Shown: positions 44,081 through 53,806, counted from the first letter of the stretch. The stretch: DNA of 64,000 nt from Carboxylicivirga mesophila (GCF_018271975.1 NZ_JAGUCN010000008.1:145019-209018), one strand, 5' to 3'. Translations and numbers: made by a program. Notes: generated by a model from the letters alone, not told the origin.

Positions 44081-45925
44081 TTAGTTTATGGTTACTTCAT
44101 CAATAAAGAGCCAGGCTTTGTTACCCTTTCCATTGTGCCATGCAGGGCATGTTTCAACATTTTTAACCTTAACTTTGAAATAGCGGGCATTTATATCTTC
44201 CTGCTGAATGCTGAAGCGCTGTCGGGCATAGTTGTTGCGTTGCTCAGGTTCTTTTACGGCTATTTTAACTGCTTTGGTGTATGCACTGCCATCATTTGAC
44301 CAGCTCACTTCAATATATGATGGGAAGAAAATCCAGTTTTCAGGATTATGCATGGCACCTACAGTGATTTCGTTGGCTGTAACGGCCGTTTCAAAGTCAA
44401 TCACCATCTCAGCATCGTTGCCTTCAAAGCCCAGCCAGTAACCATCGTTGTGAAAGCGTGTGCCGGCTTCGCCATCGATAAGCCCGGCGGCACCTTTACC
44501 TTTGTATTTTGGGTGTGGGGCTTTGGTCAGCTCTATCTTGTGGCCAATGGCTTTGTGTTTAAAGGTTTGTCGTTTTACAGGGATGTCATCAGCACTGGCA
44601 TATTCCCATTTAAGATACTCAGCTTTTAGTTCTTCTACTTTCCCAGGATATTGCTTGGCCAGGTTCAGCATTTCTGTGCTGTCCGTTGCTAAGTTGACCA
44701 AAAACAGCATATCATTGTCGGGGTCGAGTACACCTTTACCGCTCTGGTCCTGCGGATAACCAATCAGCTTCCAGTCGCCTTTGCGTATAGCCCAGCTGCC
44801 ACCGCTTTTCCATATGAATTGCTCATGTTCACTATTGCTGTTTTTCTCTATGACCTTTCGCAGGCTTATACCTTCCACCTCGGCAGGCAGTGATTTGATA
44901 TCACAATAGTCGGCAATGGTAGGCAACCAATCGATGTTCAAGGCCATCTGATTGCGCTGTTGCTGCTGTTTAATTTTTTTGGGGTAGCTGATTATAGCTG
45001 GCACTCGGATGCCTCCTTCGAACAACGAGAATTTAGACCCTCTGTATGGACCGGCGCTTCCTCCGCCACCAAACGTACGGGTTTCGTTACTGTGGCCATG
45101 GTCCGATTGCAGAATAACTATGGTATTATCTCTTAAGCCTTGCTCATCAAGCGTTTTGATGAGCTGACCAATATATTCATCTATGGTGGATACAAAGGCA
45201 GCATAGTCGCGTCGTGGCATATCCATATCCTTATAATACTCGCGCCATTGGCCTTTAGGTTGCAAGGGATAGTGAGGCATATTAATGGCGTAATACATAA
45301 AAAACGGTTGGTCTTTATGCGCACTGATGTATTCATTGGCCTTTGCTGCCATCAAGTCGCCAAAATACTCACCGTCATGCCATACCTCTTGACCGTTTTC
45401 CCATAAATCGTGGCGGTTAGGACCATTCCAGTAAAAGAAGTGGGAGTAGTTGTCGATGCAGCCTCCCATGTGCCCAAACGAATAGTCGAAGCCTTGACCC
45501 AGGGGCCTGGTTTCGGGCGTGTAGCCAATGTGCCATTTACCAATATGAGCCGTTTGATAACCATTAGCTTTCATTATTTCGGCGATGGTTACTTTTTCGG
45601 TGGGCATACCGCTATGGCCTGCCTGCGATGATGCATTGCCCGGTAAACCGGCCTTGTGCGGATTTTGTCCGGTTAGCATTGATGCCCTTGATGGCGAACA
45701 AACCGGTGCTGCCACATAAAACTGATTAAACTGAACCCCTGATTGTGCCAGAGCATCCATATGCGGGGTGTACAAATCAGTTGCCCCATAGCAGTTCATA
45801 TCAACCGTGCCCTGATCGTCGGTAAGAATAATAATAACGTTGGGGCGTTTATCTTTACTGCCGGATGCATTAGCATTCATTATTCCGGCAATCATCATCA
45901 GTGTAACAATGGCGTGTCGTATCAT
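44081..45925 (-). CDS. arylsulfatase with C-terminal discoidin-like domain
   Basis: A 614-residue protein beginning at ATG 45925 with a signal peptide (IVTLMMIAGIMNANASG). It has the alkaline-phosphatase-like sulfatase fold: NVIIILTDDQG at the N-terminus and PVCSPSRASMLTG with Cys76 as the residue to be oxidised to formylglycine. The last 150 residues look like a F5/8 type C carbohydrate-binding domain (GLIDGEAGTRFHNDGYWLGFEG). It should remove sulfate from a sulfated glycan in the periplasm or outside. No maturase or SusC/D genes lie nearby. Confidence 0.88.
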   Translation of the reverse strand: MIRHAIVTLMMIAGIMNANASGSKDKRPNVIIILTDDQGTVDMNCYGATDLYTPHMDALAQSGVQFNQFYVAAPVCSPSRASMLTGQNPHKAGLPGNASSQAGHSGMPTEKVTIAEIMKANGYQTAHIGKWHIGYTPETRPLGQGFDYSFGHMGGCIDNYSHFFYWNGPNRHDLWENGQEVWHDGEYFGDLMAAKANEYISAHKDQPFFMYYAINMPHYPLQPKGQWREYYKDMDMPRRDYAAFVSTIDEYIGQLIKTLDEQGLRDNTIVILQSDHGHSNETRTFGGGGSAGPYRGSKFSLFEGGIRVPAIISYPKKIKQQQQRNQMALNIDWLPTIADYCDIKSLPAEVEGISLRKVIEKNSNSEHEQFIWKSGGSWAIRKGDWKLIGYPQDQSGKGVLDPDNDMLFLVNLATDSTEMLNLAKQYPGKVEELKAEYLKWEYASADDIPVKRQTFKHKAIGHKIELTKAPHPKYKGKGAAGLIDGEAGTRFHNDGYWLGFEGNDAEMVIDFETAVTANEITVGAMHNPENWIFFPSYIEVSWSNDGSAYTKAVKIAVKEPEQRNNYARQRFSIQQEDINARYFKVKVKNVETCPAWHNGKGNKAWLFIDEVTIN

Positions 45926-45949
45926 ATCATTTGGCGTTTTGCTGCAGGA

Positions 45950-45957
45950 CAAAAATA
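45950..45957 (-). promoter_or_regulatory. -7 box of the sulfatase gene
   Basis: The minus strand reads TATTTTTG, matching TAnnTTTG, 24 bp before ATG 45925. A clear -33 element was not seen. Confidence 0.4.
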
Positions 45958-46021
45958 CGCCGAAGCCACGGTAACGATGATTATTTCTGGTTCAGAAAGA
46001 GGGAGAGATGTTCAGAAGCAT

Positions 46022-47062
46022 CTATTCCACATAAATGAGCTTGTCTTGTTGTTCAATGAGTTCACCAAAGCACACAGGAGCTATATCATTTTGCTTTAGC
46101 AATTGTTCCACCTCTTCTACTGCAAAGTCTTCAACCGCTATCAGCAGACCACCGCTTGTTTGCGGGTCGCACAGTGTGTGTCGGTAGGTTTCATCTTTCA
46201 ATACTACCTGATGGCCATAGCTCAGCCAGTTGCGGCCGGTACCTCCGGGCATGCAGTTTTGATCAATATAATCTTGCAGCATTGGCAGCTTAGGCACCAA
46301 TTCGTATGCTAATTTAGCCGATAGCTGACTGCCTTCACACATCTCACTCAAATGGCCAATCAGGCTAAAGCCCGTTACGTCTGTCATGGCTTTGACGCCG
46401 TCGATAGTCGCTAGCTCAGCTCCCAGCTTATTGAGTTGACTCATGAGTGCAGGTGCAATATGGGCATGCTCATTCTTCAAAATACCTTTTTTCTGAGCTG
46501 TGGACAGAATACCAACGCCAAGGGGCTTTGTCAGGTATAGTTTACAGCCTTTAGTGGCTGTATCGTTGCGCTTGAGTTTAGCAATATCAACGCGGCCGGT
46601 TACTGCCAGTCCAAAAATGGGTTCAGGACTATCGATGCTGTGTCCACCTGCCAGCACGATGCCCGCTTCTTTGCAGGCTTGTCGTCCGCCATCCATCACT
46701 TGCGAAGCCACCTCGGGCGACAACTTATTGATGGGCCAGCCCAATATAGCTATGGCCAGCAAAGGCTGACCACCCATGGCATAAATATCGCTGATGGCAT
46801 TGGCGGCAGCAATCTTGCCAAAAGTAAATGCGTCATCAACTATGGGCATAAAAAAATCAGTCGTGCTGATAATGGCTGTGCCATCGCCCATATCGTACAC
46901 CGCAGCATCATCACGACTATCATTGCCCACCAGCAACTTTTTGTCGTGTATAGGGCTAATATTGCTTTTTAGTATGTCGGTTAATACCGAAGGGGCTATT
47001 TTACATCCGCATCCGGCACCATGACTATATTGTGTTAGCTTAACTTCTGATAAATTGCTCAT
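46022..47062 (-). CDS. selD: selenide, water dikinase
   Basis: A 346-residue enzyme that makes selenophosphate from selenide and [15 protein letters not shown] near the N-terminus carries the catalytic Cys18 and Lys21; no selenocysteine is used. Other landmarks include [26 protein letters not shown] and [11 protein letters not shown]. Its start overlaps the end of mnmH by 23 bp, so translation is probably coupled, giving a selenophosphate supply directly for tRNA selenation. No selA or selB is present in the window. Confidence 0.95.
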   Translation of the reverse strand: MSNLSEVKLTQYSHGAGCGCKIAPSVLTDILKSNISPIHDKKLLVGNDSRDDAAVYDMGDGTAIISTTDFFMPIVDDAFTFGKIAAANAISDIYAMGGQPLLAIAILGWPINKLSPEVASQVMDGGRQACKEAGIVLAGGHSIDSPEPIFGLAVTGRVDIAKLKRNDTATKGCKLYLTKPLGVGILSTAQKKGILKNEHAHIAPALMSQLNKLGAELATIDGVKAMTDVTGFSLIGHLSEMCEGSQLSAKLAYELVPKLPMLQDYIDQNCMPGGTGRNWLSYGHQVVLKDETYRHTLCDPQTSGGLLIAVEDFAVEEVEQLLKQNDIAPVCFGELIEQQDKLIYVE

Positions 47063-48077
47063 TGAATACTTCGATTAAGGTTTTTGCGTTTTTATGTGCA
47101 TTGGTGTTTTGCATAGGAATAAAACGGATATCATCAGTCATCCGTTTCTCAATCCCTCTTTTGTAATATTTGTCGTAATAGCCAAGTGTGAGCAAGGCAA
47201 CCTCGTAAAAATTATCATTAGCCAGGTACTCCAGCGCCTTTTTTGATACATCGTTACCCAGGCGCTTTGATATACGCCCAATTGCATTTTCAAGCTTACG
47301 CTTATCACCTAAAGCATATTCGTCAACCAGTAAGTGGGCTCTTTCTTCTTTACTGATTTCAACAAAAAACAAAGGTGATTGCCGCATCTTATGAAACAGA
47401 TGCATGGGAATATTAACATCACCAATGTTAGGGCTTTCATCCTCGACCCATATGGGGCGCGAAAAGTCAAACTGTCGCCATTGCCAGTACAGATTATTCT
47501 CAAACTGCTCGGTGGTTGGCTGCTTGTCCATTCCGATGTTTCCAAAAGCCGAACCTTTATGAGAAGCTAAGCCTTCGAGGTCGAGCACCTGGTGCCCCAT
47601 TTCTTGTATTTGATGCAGAATGTGCGTTTTGCCGCTACCCGTGTACCCGCCCAATAACAGTAACTGGCCTTTGTCAAAGTTATTTTGAGCCTCGCGACGG
47701 TAGGCTTTATATCCCTTGGTGATGACATAAACCTTGTTAAAACCATTATCCTTAAGGTGCTGAGCAAAGGCATGACTGCGCATACCGCCCCGCCAGCAGT
47801 GAATCACTATATGCTTATCAGGTGCTGCATTCACTGATTCATCAATAAACCACTGTAGCTTAGGTGTAACATACTGGTAACCCAAAGCCACTGCGTCTTC
47901 CTGCGATTGCTGCTTATACACAGTGCCCACATGAGCTCTTTCCTCATTGCTAAAAAGAGGAATGTTAGTAGCGTTAGGAATATGACCCTTTTCAAATTCG
48001 CCTGGCGAGCGCACATCCACCAACGGCAGGTGACTGTAGCTATTGAGGTATTCTGTTATGCTTATATCTTTTGGCAT
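47040..48077 (-). CDS. mnmH: tRNA 2-selenouridine synthase
   Basis: With ATG 48077 the protein is 345 residues. The rhodanese domain starts [25 protein letters not shown] and has the active-site HCWRGGMRS Cys loop, followed by a P-loop domain with [10 protein letters not shown]. It replaces sulfur with selenium in the wobble 2-thiouridine of tRNAs, using selenophosphate from SelD. ATGs at 48113 and 48161 would add up to 28 residues before the rhodanese domain. I prefer 48077 because a -7-type promoter box lies just upstream. Confidence 0.9.
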   Translation of the reverse strand: MPKDISITEYLNSYSHLPLVDVRSPGEFEKGHIPNATNIPLFSNEERAHVGTVYKQQSQEDAVALGYQYVTPKLQWFIDESVNAAPDKHIVIHCWRGGMRSHAFAQHLKDNGFNKVYVITKGYKAYRREAQNNFDKGQLLLLGGYTGSGKTHILHQIQEMGHQVLDLEGLASHKGSAFGNIGMDKQPTTEQFENNLYWQWRQFDFSRPIWVEDESPNIGDVNIPMHLFHKMRQSPLFFVEISKEERAHLLVDEYALGDKRKLENAIGRISKRLGNDVSKKALEYLANDNFYEVALLTLGYYDKYYKRGIEKRMTDDIRFIPMQNTNAHKNAKTLIEVFNEQFIRS

Positions 48078-48081
48078 GGCG

Positions 48082-48089
48082 CAAAGGTA
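48082..48089 (-). promoter_or_regulatory. -7 box close to the mnmH start
   Basis: TACCTTTG on the minus strand matches TAnnTTTG and ends only 4 bp before ATG 48077. If used, the transcript would have almost no leader. No convincing -33 was seen. Confidence 0.35.
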
Positions 48090-48233
48090 GTCATTTAGTC
48101 TATACCTTGTCATCGCTGTGGTGAAGATGAAGGTTTGATATTGTTTGAATTTCGACACCAAACATGTGGCTCAATCAAACGAGACACAAATAAAGCGATA
48201 CAAAACAGGAAGTAAATCCCATATCAGAAAATA

Positions 48234-48241
48234 TAACTTTG
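48234..48241 (+). promoter_or_regulatory. -7 box of the methyltransferase gene
   Basis: TAACTTTG matches TAnnTTTG and lies 57 bp ahead of ATG 48299. No good -33 element is seen, so it is tentative. Confidence 0.35.
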
Positions 48242-48298
48242 CAGCTTACGTTATATTCAGCAGTATGTATTTCTTTGCAGTATTACTAACAAACACAA

Positions 48299-49036
48299 AT
48301 GAGTATTTATAGCACCACCAAAGCGCTTTTGAGAGCAATTTTTCCAGCATCCCTGCTATTCAGGTTTGAGTACCAGATGAGGTATTGGGTGTATTTAATG
48401 TATGCAGGCGATAAGTATGTGTGCAATTTATGCAACAAGCGTGTGCGTGCATTTATTGAAGATGGAGGTGAAAAAATGTGTCCGAGGTGTGGAAGCTTGC
48501 AAAGAACCCGCAGGCTATGGCAACAACTCAGTACCAATTATTTATCAGATAATCAGACAGTGCTTGATTTTTCGCCATCGCGCAGTATTTATCGATTGAT
48601 GAAGAAGCGCAAGCTCACATATATTAGCTCCGATCTTTCAGGCGATTTTATAGCTGATGTAAACTATAATATTAAGGAAATTGACGCAGCAGATGAAAGT
48701 TTTGATTTGATAATATGCTATCATATTCTTGAGCACATCGATGATGATGCTCAGGCAATGAGCGAACTATGGCGTGTGCTAAAAAAAGGGGGGACATGCC
48801 TTGTACAAACTCCGTTTAAGGCAGGGAGGATTTATGAGGATTCATTGATTACCTCTCCAGAGGAAAGGACGAAACATTTTGGGCAGTCTGACCATTTACG
48901 AATATACTCTGTCAGTGGCCTGCAAGAGCGTTTGGAACGGGCTGGTTTTAAAGTGGAGGTTAAAAGGTTTGTTGAAGAACCGGATAATTCCTGTGGTTGG
49001 GCTCCCGAAGAATGTATATTGATATGTAAAAAGTAA
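48299..49036 (+). CDS. class I SAM-dependent methyltransferase with zinc ribbon
   Basis: A 245-residue protein. An N-terminal hydrophobic/basic stretch is followed by a zinc-ribbon-like C-x2-C...C-x2-C (VCNLCNKRV.., KMCPRCGSLQRTR), then the methyltransferase fold: TVLDFSPSRSIY, YISSDLSGDFIADVNYNI and DLIICYHILEHIDDDAQAMSELWRVLKKGGTCLVQTPF. It resembles methyltransferases near glycan loci, but the substrate is unknown. It stands alone on this strand between two minus-strand blocks. The 251 bp after it hold repeats and inverted repeats. Confidence 0.75.
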   Translation: MSIYSTTKALLRAIFPASLLFRFEYQMRYWVYLMYAGDKYVCNLCNKRVRAFIEDGGEKMCPRCGSLQRTRRLWQQLSTNYLSDNQTVLDFSPSRSIYRLMKKRKLTYISSDLSGDFIADVNYNIKEIDAADESFDLIICYHILEHIDDDAQAMSELWRVLKKGGTCLVQTPFKAGRIYEDSLITSPEERTKHFGQSDHLRIYSVSGLQERLERAGFKVEVKRFVEEPDNSCGWAPEECILICKK

Positions 49037-49077
49037 GGTTAATTGTACCTTAAACCGTTAAGGTGTAAGCTGTTTAC

Positions 49078-49129
49078 TCGTAGGAGCTAGTGTTACGCCC
49101 GTAGGAGGGTACTTTACGACTGTAGGAAA
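49078..49129 (+). repeat. three short direct repeats with 21-bp spacing
   Basis: The sequence tagga occurs at 49081, 49102 and 49123, exactly 21 bp apart, within a larger imperfect unit of the form ttac-gccc-gtagga-ggtact. A small hairpin (accttaa-accg-ttaaggt, 49047-49064) precedes it. Confidence 0.6.
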
Positions 49130-49153
49130 GCATCAAATGGCCAGAGTTGTGAA

Positions 49154-49241
49154 AAAAGACTGATTTGCAGCTTCAAAATGCATAACTACGCCAATGCAAA
49201 GCGTAAGTATTATCAAATTATTCCCTGCCAATCAGTCTTTT
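49154..49241. repeat. long-range 12-bp inverted repeat in an intergenic region
   Basis: aaaagactgatt (49154-49165) and aatcagtctttt (49230-49241) are perfect complements enclosing 64 bp, and an inner tttgca/tgcaaa pair (49164-49169, 49195-49200) is also present. A short T-run ends the right arm. It could be a terminator shared by the convergent genes, or a structured RNA. Confidence 0.5.
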
Positions 49242-49287
49242 ATTTGAGCTGAGTGGTGAAAAAATCACCTAGTTCAGGCAGATGACT

Positions 49288-51438
49288 TTACTTCGTATCT
49301 TTTAGCAGCAGGGCCACCAGTAAGGCCCGTTCGATTAGGCTGTGCCGTATGATGCGCTCATTGTCCGATGGCAGGTATTCGCCCACTGGACCTAAACCAT
49401 CAATAATGGGCATGTCTTTTTTGATGTGGCAGATATCTGCCGAGCTCCAGCGGTGTTCTTCACCTATACGCACATCAATTTGCTTAGCCAGTTTACTTAC
49501 TTTGGTATATAGCTCTTTCGATTGATCCGACACGGCCATGGCAGGTCGTTTAAGTCCGCCTTCAATCTTTACCTGGTAAATCTTGCTGCGCTTCTGTGTG
49601 GCTAGTATCTTTTTAATCTTTTTTTCAATTTCATCCAGCACTTCGGGTGAATTATAGCGCACACTAATGCCGGCAGAGCCATAGGCATACTTCTTAAAAA
49701 TGTTACTCTTATACTGAATGTCAAAAGGTGCAATGATGTTTTTGTTGTCGTTTTGGGATATATCACAGATGGCCGCCAGTGTTTTATTAAAATTCATGGC
49801 GGTGAGCGATACATTTTCGGGATTATCCTTTTTCAGCATCTTTGTTTCGAGGCGGTACATGGCCGAACCCGAGCGCGACAGGATGAGGCCTCCCTTTTTT
49901 GAGGCGCCACTGAGTGAAATGACCGCTTTGGCCAACTCGGCTTTCTGCTGAATGATGGCTTTAGAGTAACGGCCATCAATGGATGAGTCGGTCACCAGCA
50001 GAATACCAATATTCAGTTTCTTCAGGTTGCGCGAGAACTTAAGCGCCTGAAGAGCGGATATTAAAATGGCCACACCACCTTTGCTCTCCCATACGCCGGT
50101 ACCCTCCAGGTACTGCTCCTGCTCGTGGTAATTCTCGTGTTGTGCCAGTTTAATACGGTTATCCAGTGGTTGAATAATCAGGTAGTCTACCTCCTGGTTA
50201 AACGAATTAGAGAAGTACAATATATTACCAACCTCCAGCTGCGGGTATATTTCCTGGGTAAAACCCAACTGGCTTAATTCGCTGCTGATTAGTCCTGAGC
50301 AATAGTTTACACCTTCTACATTACGCACATAGGTGTCGGTATCCACCAGCTGCTGCAGTAACTTTTCGGTACGTTGCTGCCGTGTTTTGATAAAGGTGCG
50401 CATGCGCGAAGTCTGGTTCGTCCGCCCATTAGCCGGTTGGTTATCAGCTTGTGGCAGTGTATTGGTGAAATACCTCACCGATGCCACATCGAGCATTTTA
50501 TTCACCAGCGATTCGAAATCGTAGCCTGCTACTTTGGCGGCAGTAGGATAGGAGCCTGTTTCACCAAGGCTGGCCATGGAGTTTATCTCCAGCAGATAGA
50601 TGTTATCATCTTCATCGAGGCGTATATCAACGCGCGAAAAATCCCTTAGATTGAGTGATTTGAAGGCTTCAATACTCAGTTTCTGCATTTTTTCGGCCAG
50701 CTCATCCGAAATGTGAGCAGGGCACACCTTCTTCTTGGGCGTGTGCTTCTTATCATCAACGGTTTGAATGGCATCAGGATCGCCTTCGAGATCAATCTCT
50801 AACACCGGAAACGGCTCAACAGGTGAATTCCCAATTAAGCCAACGCAAAACTCGCGTCCTCTGATGAACTGCTCCACCAGTGCCTGCTGACCAAACTCCG
50901 TAACAATAAAATGCACGGCTTCTCTAAGGTCATCCTGGTTGTATACCACTTTCAGGCCAAAGGACACACTTTCCATCTTAGGCTTCACAATCACTGGAAA
51001 TTTCACCGATGACATGTCTTCATCATGGTTGTTAAATACCCAGAAATCCGGAGTTGGCAGTCCGTTATTTTTCCAGATGATTTTAGTTAGCACTTTATCC
51101 AATGCCAAGGCATGGCCCGAAGGAGAAGAGCCCACATAAGGTAGTCCCAGCATCTCAAGCATACTTGGGATGTGCGTATAGCGCGATTCGCCTTGTATGC
51201 CATAGGCCATATTAAATATCATACCCATCTGCTCACCCTGGTTAACGCGCGGCATAAAGTTTTCGAGGCGTTCAATAATCTGCTTATTGCCATCTAATAC
51301 AGCCACGTTATGGCCTGCTTTCTCCAGACTTTCAGCCACCTTTTTAACAGTTTTTTCGTTGTAGAACTCTTTGTTCTGCATGCCAAAGGTGTTGATTACA
51401 CCGCTGATGTCCTTATTGTATATCAGTGCTACTTTCAT
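49288..51438 (-). CDS. fusion of D-Ala-D-Ala-ligase-like ATP-grasp and degenerate M20 peptidase
   Basis: A 716-residue two-domain protein. Residues 1 to about 325 are an ATP-grasp ligase of the D-Ala-D-Ala ligase type (FPVIVKPKMESVSFGL, YLLEINSMASLGETGSYPTAA). Residues about 350-716 follow the M20 metallopeptidase fold (GVWESKGGVAILISALQAL, PIIDGLGPVGEYLPSDNER), but the metal and catalytic positions are changed: the HxD His is Pro424, the KGG Asp is Glu451, the EE pair is Ser485-Ser486, and the final His is Pro690. The second half is therefore probably a binding domain or an altered enzyme. A glutamine amidotransferase gene precedes it by 101 bp. Confidence 0.75.
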   Translation of the reverse strand: MKVALIYNKDISGVINTFGMQNKEFYNEKTVKKVAESLEKAGHNVAVLDGNKQIIERLENFMPRVNQGEQMGMIFNMAYGIQGESRYTHIPSMLEMLGLPYVGSSPSGHALALDKVLTKIIWKNNGLPTPDFWVFNNHDEDMSSVKFPVIVKPKMESVSFGLKVVYNQDDLREAVHFIVTEFGQQALVEQFIRGREFCVGLIGNSPVEPFPVLEIDLEGDPDAIQTVDDKKHTPKKKVCPAHISDELAEKMQKLSIEAFKSLNLRDFSRVDIRLDEDDNIYLLEINSMASLGETGSYPTAAKVAGYDFESLVNKMLDVASVRYFTNTLPQADNQPANGRTNQTSRMRTFIKTRQQRTEKLLQQLVDTDTYVRNVEGVNYCSGLISSELSQLGFTQEIYPQLEVGNILYFSNSFNQEVDYLIIQPLDNRIKLAQHENYHEQEQYLEGTGVWESKGGVAILISALQALKFSRNLKKLNIGILLVTDSSIDGRYSKAIIQQKAELAKAVISLSGASKKGGLILSRSGSAMYRLETKMLKKDNPENVSLTAMNFNKTLAAICDISQNDNKNIIAPFDIQYKSNIFKKYAYGSAGISVRYNSPEVLDEIEKKIKKILATQKRSKIYQVKIEGGLKRPAMAVSDQSKELYTKVSKLAKQIDVRIGEEHRWSSADICHIKKDMPIIDGLGPVGEYLPSDNERIIRHSLIERALLVALLLKDTK

Positions 51439-51539
51439 GTTTTAGTATAATTGTCTTCTGTATTTATGTCAACTATCTTGTTAGTATTCAGTTTATAATC
51501 TACTCTTTACTGAGGTCATTGGTGTTTCGATGAGGGGGC

Positions 51540-52115
51540 TTAAATAATCTCACACATCTTGAGGAAATTTTTCACCATCAACATGCCTTCTGGTCCTGAT
51601 ACTTCGGGGTGTGACTGGAAACCATATATGGGTTTGGTTTTATGGCGAATGATTTCGTTGCTGCAGGTATCGGATGTCGCCAGGCTTTCGAAGGAGGCAG
51701 GTAGCTCCGATACATGAAACGAATGACGCTTAACCAGCGATACTTCCGTTGTAGGCAGCCCCTCAAAAATCGGGTCTTCGGGCTTGGTAATGGTAATGAG
51801 CTCCTTTTTACCGTGGTATTCAGCCAGTTTTTTAATGCGCCCCCGGTAGCTGACTGCAATGATTTCATGGCCCAGGCAGAACCCCAGTACAGGCACTTCA
51901 AAATTCATTAATGCCACATAATTAGAGGTGAGGTTGAGTGGCTCGTAAGGATTGCCTTTGCCACCTGATAAAATAATGCCCTTAATCTGTGTTTTGGCAG
52001 ATAAGGTAATGGGCTGATTATGGTCGAAAAAGACGTAATCAAAATCCTGCTCCGAAAGAAACTGTCGTTTGAATTTCTTTATAAAAGCACTCTGGTTGTC
52101 GATGATTAATAGCAT
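51540..52115 (-). CDS. class I glutamine amidotransferase
   Basis: A 191-residue GATase of the TrpG/GuaA type. The catalytic triad is clear: Cys in VLGFCLGHEII and His-x-Glu in GFQSHPEVSG. GIILSGGKGNP is the first loop. It is a stand-alone glutaminase without a fused synthetase, so it should pass ammonia to a partner. The next gene downstream is the ATP-grasp/M20 fusion, which suggests that the two cooperate. No trp or gua genes other than guaC are adjacent; a separate role for GMP synthesis seems unlikely because the GuaA C-terminal domain is absent. Confidence 0.82.
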   Translation of the reverse strand: MLLIIDNQSAFIKKFKRQFLSEQDFDYVFFDHNQPITLSAKTQIKGIILSGGKGNPYEPLNLTSNYVALMNFEVPVLGFCLGHEIIAVSYRGRIKKLAEYHGKKELITITKPEDPIFEGLPTTEVSLVKRHSFHVSELPASFESLATSDTCSNEIIRHKTKPIYGFQSHPEVSGPEGMLMVKNFLKMCEII

Positions 52116-52356
52116 ATTAAATCACTGCTTATCAGTAAATATTAAACCATTTTGGCGCGATAATTTGCGTACCTAAAATACGGTAAAAAACGATAAGATG
52201 CAGTCACTGAATGAAAATATAATACGCGTGTTTGCTGGCCTTTATTCAGTATTGTAACAGCAATTGATGAATAGGTATTTGAATACTGCCGTAGAAATAA
52301 ATGTGGTGGTTGCAGGTAAAATGGAAGATGTAGAGATGGCAGTACCTCGCCAATAA

Positions 52357-52380
52357 AAAAAGCCGCACAAGGCGGCTTTT
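52357..52380 (-). terminator. rho-independent terminator of guaC
   Basis: A 9-bp stem (52358-52366 with 52372-52380, core agccgc/gcggct) is followed on the minus strand by a run of T residues. It lies 22 bp past the guaC stop. Confidence 0.85.
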
Positions 52381-52401
52381 ATCTACTAACAGAAGTATTT
52401 T

Positions 52402-53442
52402 TTACTTGGTGTATACACGGTTTTCCTGCTCGGCCACACGTATAAAAGTAGTACGCTTGGTCAGCTCTTTAAGCTGTGATGCACCCACATAGGTACAGGT
52501 ACTACGCACACCTCCTAAAATATCCTGAAGTGTGGCTTCAACCGGACCTCTGTATTCTACTTCAACTGTTTTACCTTCGCTGGCACGGTATTCAGCAACT
52601 CCCCCTGCATGCTTATCCATTGCTGTAGCCGAACTCATACCATAAAACTGCTTGTATTTTTTGCCGTCGATGTCAATCACCTGGCCACCACTCTCATCGT
52701 GTCCGGCCAGCATACCACCCAGCATCACAAAGTCGGCTCCGGCACCAAAGGCCTTGGCCACATCGCCTGGTACGGCACAGCCACCATCACTGATAATCTG
52801 TCCGCCTAAGCCATGAGCTGCATCGGCACATTCAATAATGGCTGACAACTGTGGATAACCAACACCCGTTTTCACACGTGTGGTACATACCGAGCCCGGC
52901 CCGATACCTACTTTTATAATATCAGCACCAGCCAGCAATAGCTCTTCCACCATTTCGCCGGTAACCACGTTACCTGCTATAATCACTTTATCGGGAAAGA
53001 GAGCACGTGCTTGCTTGACAAATGCTACAAAATGCTCGGAGTAGCCGTTGGCCACATCGATGCAAATAAACTTCAGCTTTGGGTTAGCCTTGAAGATGCT
53101 AACAACCTTATCTAAATCGTTGGCACCGGTACCGGTGCTCACTGCAATGTAGTTCTCAATACCTTCAGGAGCATCAGCCAGAAACTGGTTCCATTGTTCC
53201 AGGGTATAGTGTTTGTGAATGGCTGTGAAAAGCTCATTCTCGGCCAGTTTAACGGCCATCTCAAAGGTCCCTACTGTGTCCATGTTAGCAGCCATAATTG
53301 GCACGCCTGTCCATTCAATGCTGGTATGCATAAATTTAAAAGTGCGTTGCAGGTTTACCTGTGAACGGCTTTTTAGCGTTGAACGCTTAGGTCTGAACAT
53401 GACGTCTTTGAATCCCAACTTAATGTCGTATTCTACTCTCAT
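52402..53442 (-). CDS. guaC: GMP reductase
   Basis: A 346-residue TIM-barrel enzyme of the IMPDH/GMPR family, without CBS domains. It opens with [25 protein letters not shown], and [20 protein letters not shown] contains the catalytic Cys186. The sequence is closer to GuaC than to GuaB, as [23 protein letters not shown] shows. It converts GMP to IMP with NADPH. A promoter precedes it and a terminator follows, so it is a single-gene unit. Confidence 0.93.
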   Translation of the reverse strand: MRVEYDIKLGFKDVMFRPKRSTLKSRSQVNLQRTFKFMHTSIEWTGVPIMAANMDTVGTFEMAVKLAENELFTAIHKHYTLEQWNQFLADAPEGIENYIAVSTGTGANDLDKVVSIFKANPKLKFICIDVANGYSEHFVAFVKQARALFPDKVIIAGNVVTGEMVEELLLAGADIIKVGIGPGSVCTTRVKTGVGYPQLSAIIECADAAHGLGGQIISDGGCAVPGDVAKAFGAGADFVMLGGMLAGHDESGGQVIDIDGKKYKQFYGMSSATAMDKHAGGVAEYRASEGKTVEVEYRGPVEATLQDILGGVRSTCTYVGASQLKELTKRTTFIRVAEQENRVYTK

Positions 53443-53470
53443 CTTACTAATTCCTTTTTTTGATTACAGA

Positions 53471-53502
53471 CAAAGATACATCAATATTCTCAATAAAAGC
53501 AA
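53471..53502 (-). promoter_or_regulatory. promoter of guaC
   Basis: TATCTTTG on the minus strand (53478-53471) matches the -7 consensus, with a TTG 21 bp upstream (53502-53500). The ATG of guaC follows 28 bp downstream. Confidence 0.55.
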
Positions 53503-53600
53503 TGGCGCCTTTATCGAAGCTGAATAAAATGTGTTTACGTTCGAAAGTAGAATCAGAGACTGTGGTTTGGTGAGTATTTAAGTAGTTGTTAAGAAGTGAT

Positions 53601-53801
53601 TTATGGTTCTATTTCTTTAAGTATTTTTTCTACTTCTTCTTCTGTTTTGTGCAGTTTGTCCTTACAGCTTTTTATAAGTGCACTCACCCGTTTAACCTTC
53701 GCCGACAGGTCATCCACATCCAGTTCTTCGTTTTCAATCTGTTGCAGTATGTCCTCAATTTCACTAACGGCCTCGTTGTATGTGAGCTTCTTTTTTGTCA
53801 T
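53601..53801 (-). CDS. xseB: exodeoxyribonuclease VII small subunit
   Basis: A 66-residue coiled-coil protein: LTYNEAVSEIEDILQQIENEELDVDDLSAKVKRVSALIKSCKDKL has the typical sequence of XseB, with length as expected. It binds XseA to form the nuclease. In this genome it lies after a histidine kinase gene, 5 bp away, rather than next to xseA; all are on the same strand. Confidence 0.92.
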   Translation of the reverse strand: MTKKKLTYNEAVSEIEDILQQIENEELDVDDLSAKVKRVSALIKSCKDKLHKTEEEVEKILKEIEP

Positions 53802-53806
53802 TGCTA

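Noticed and set aside
49078..49129. Possible small CRISPR array
   Set aside because: The repeats are very short, spaced by 21 bp including the unit itself, with no distinct spacers and no cas genes.
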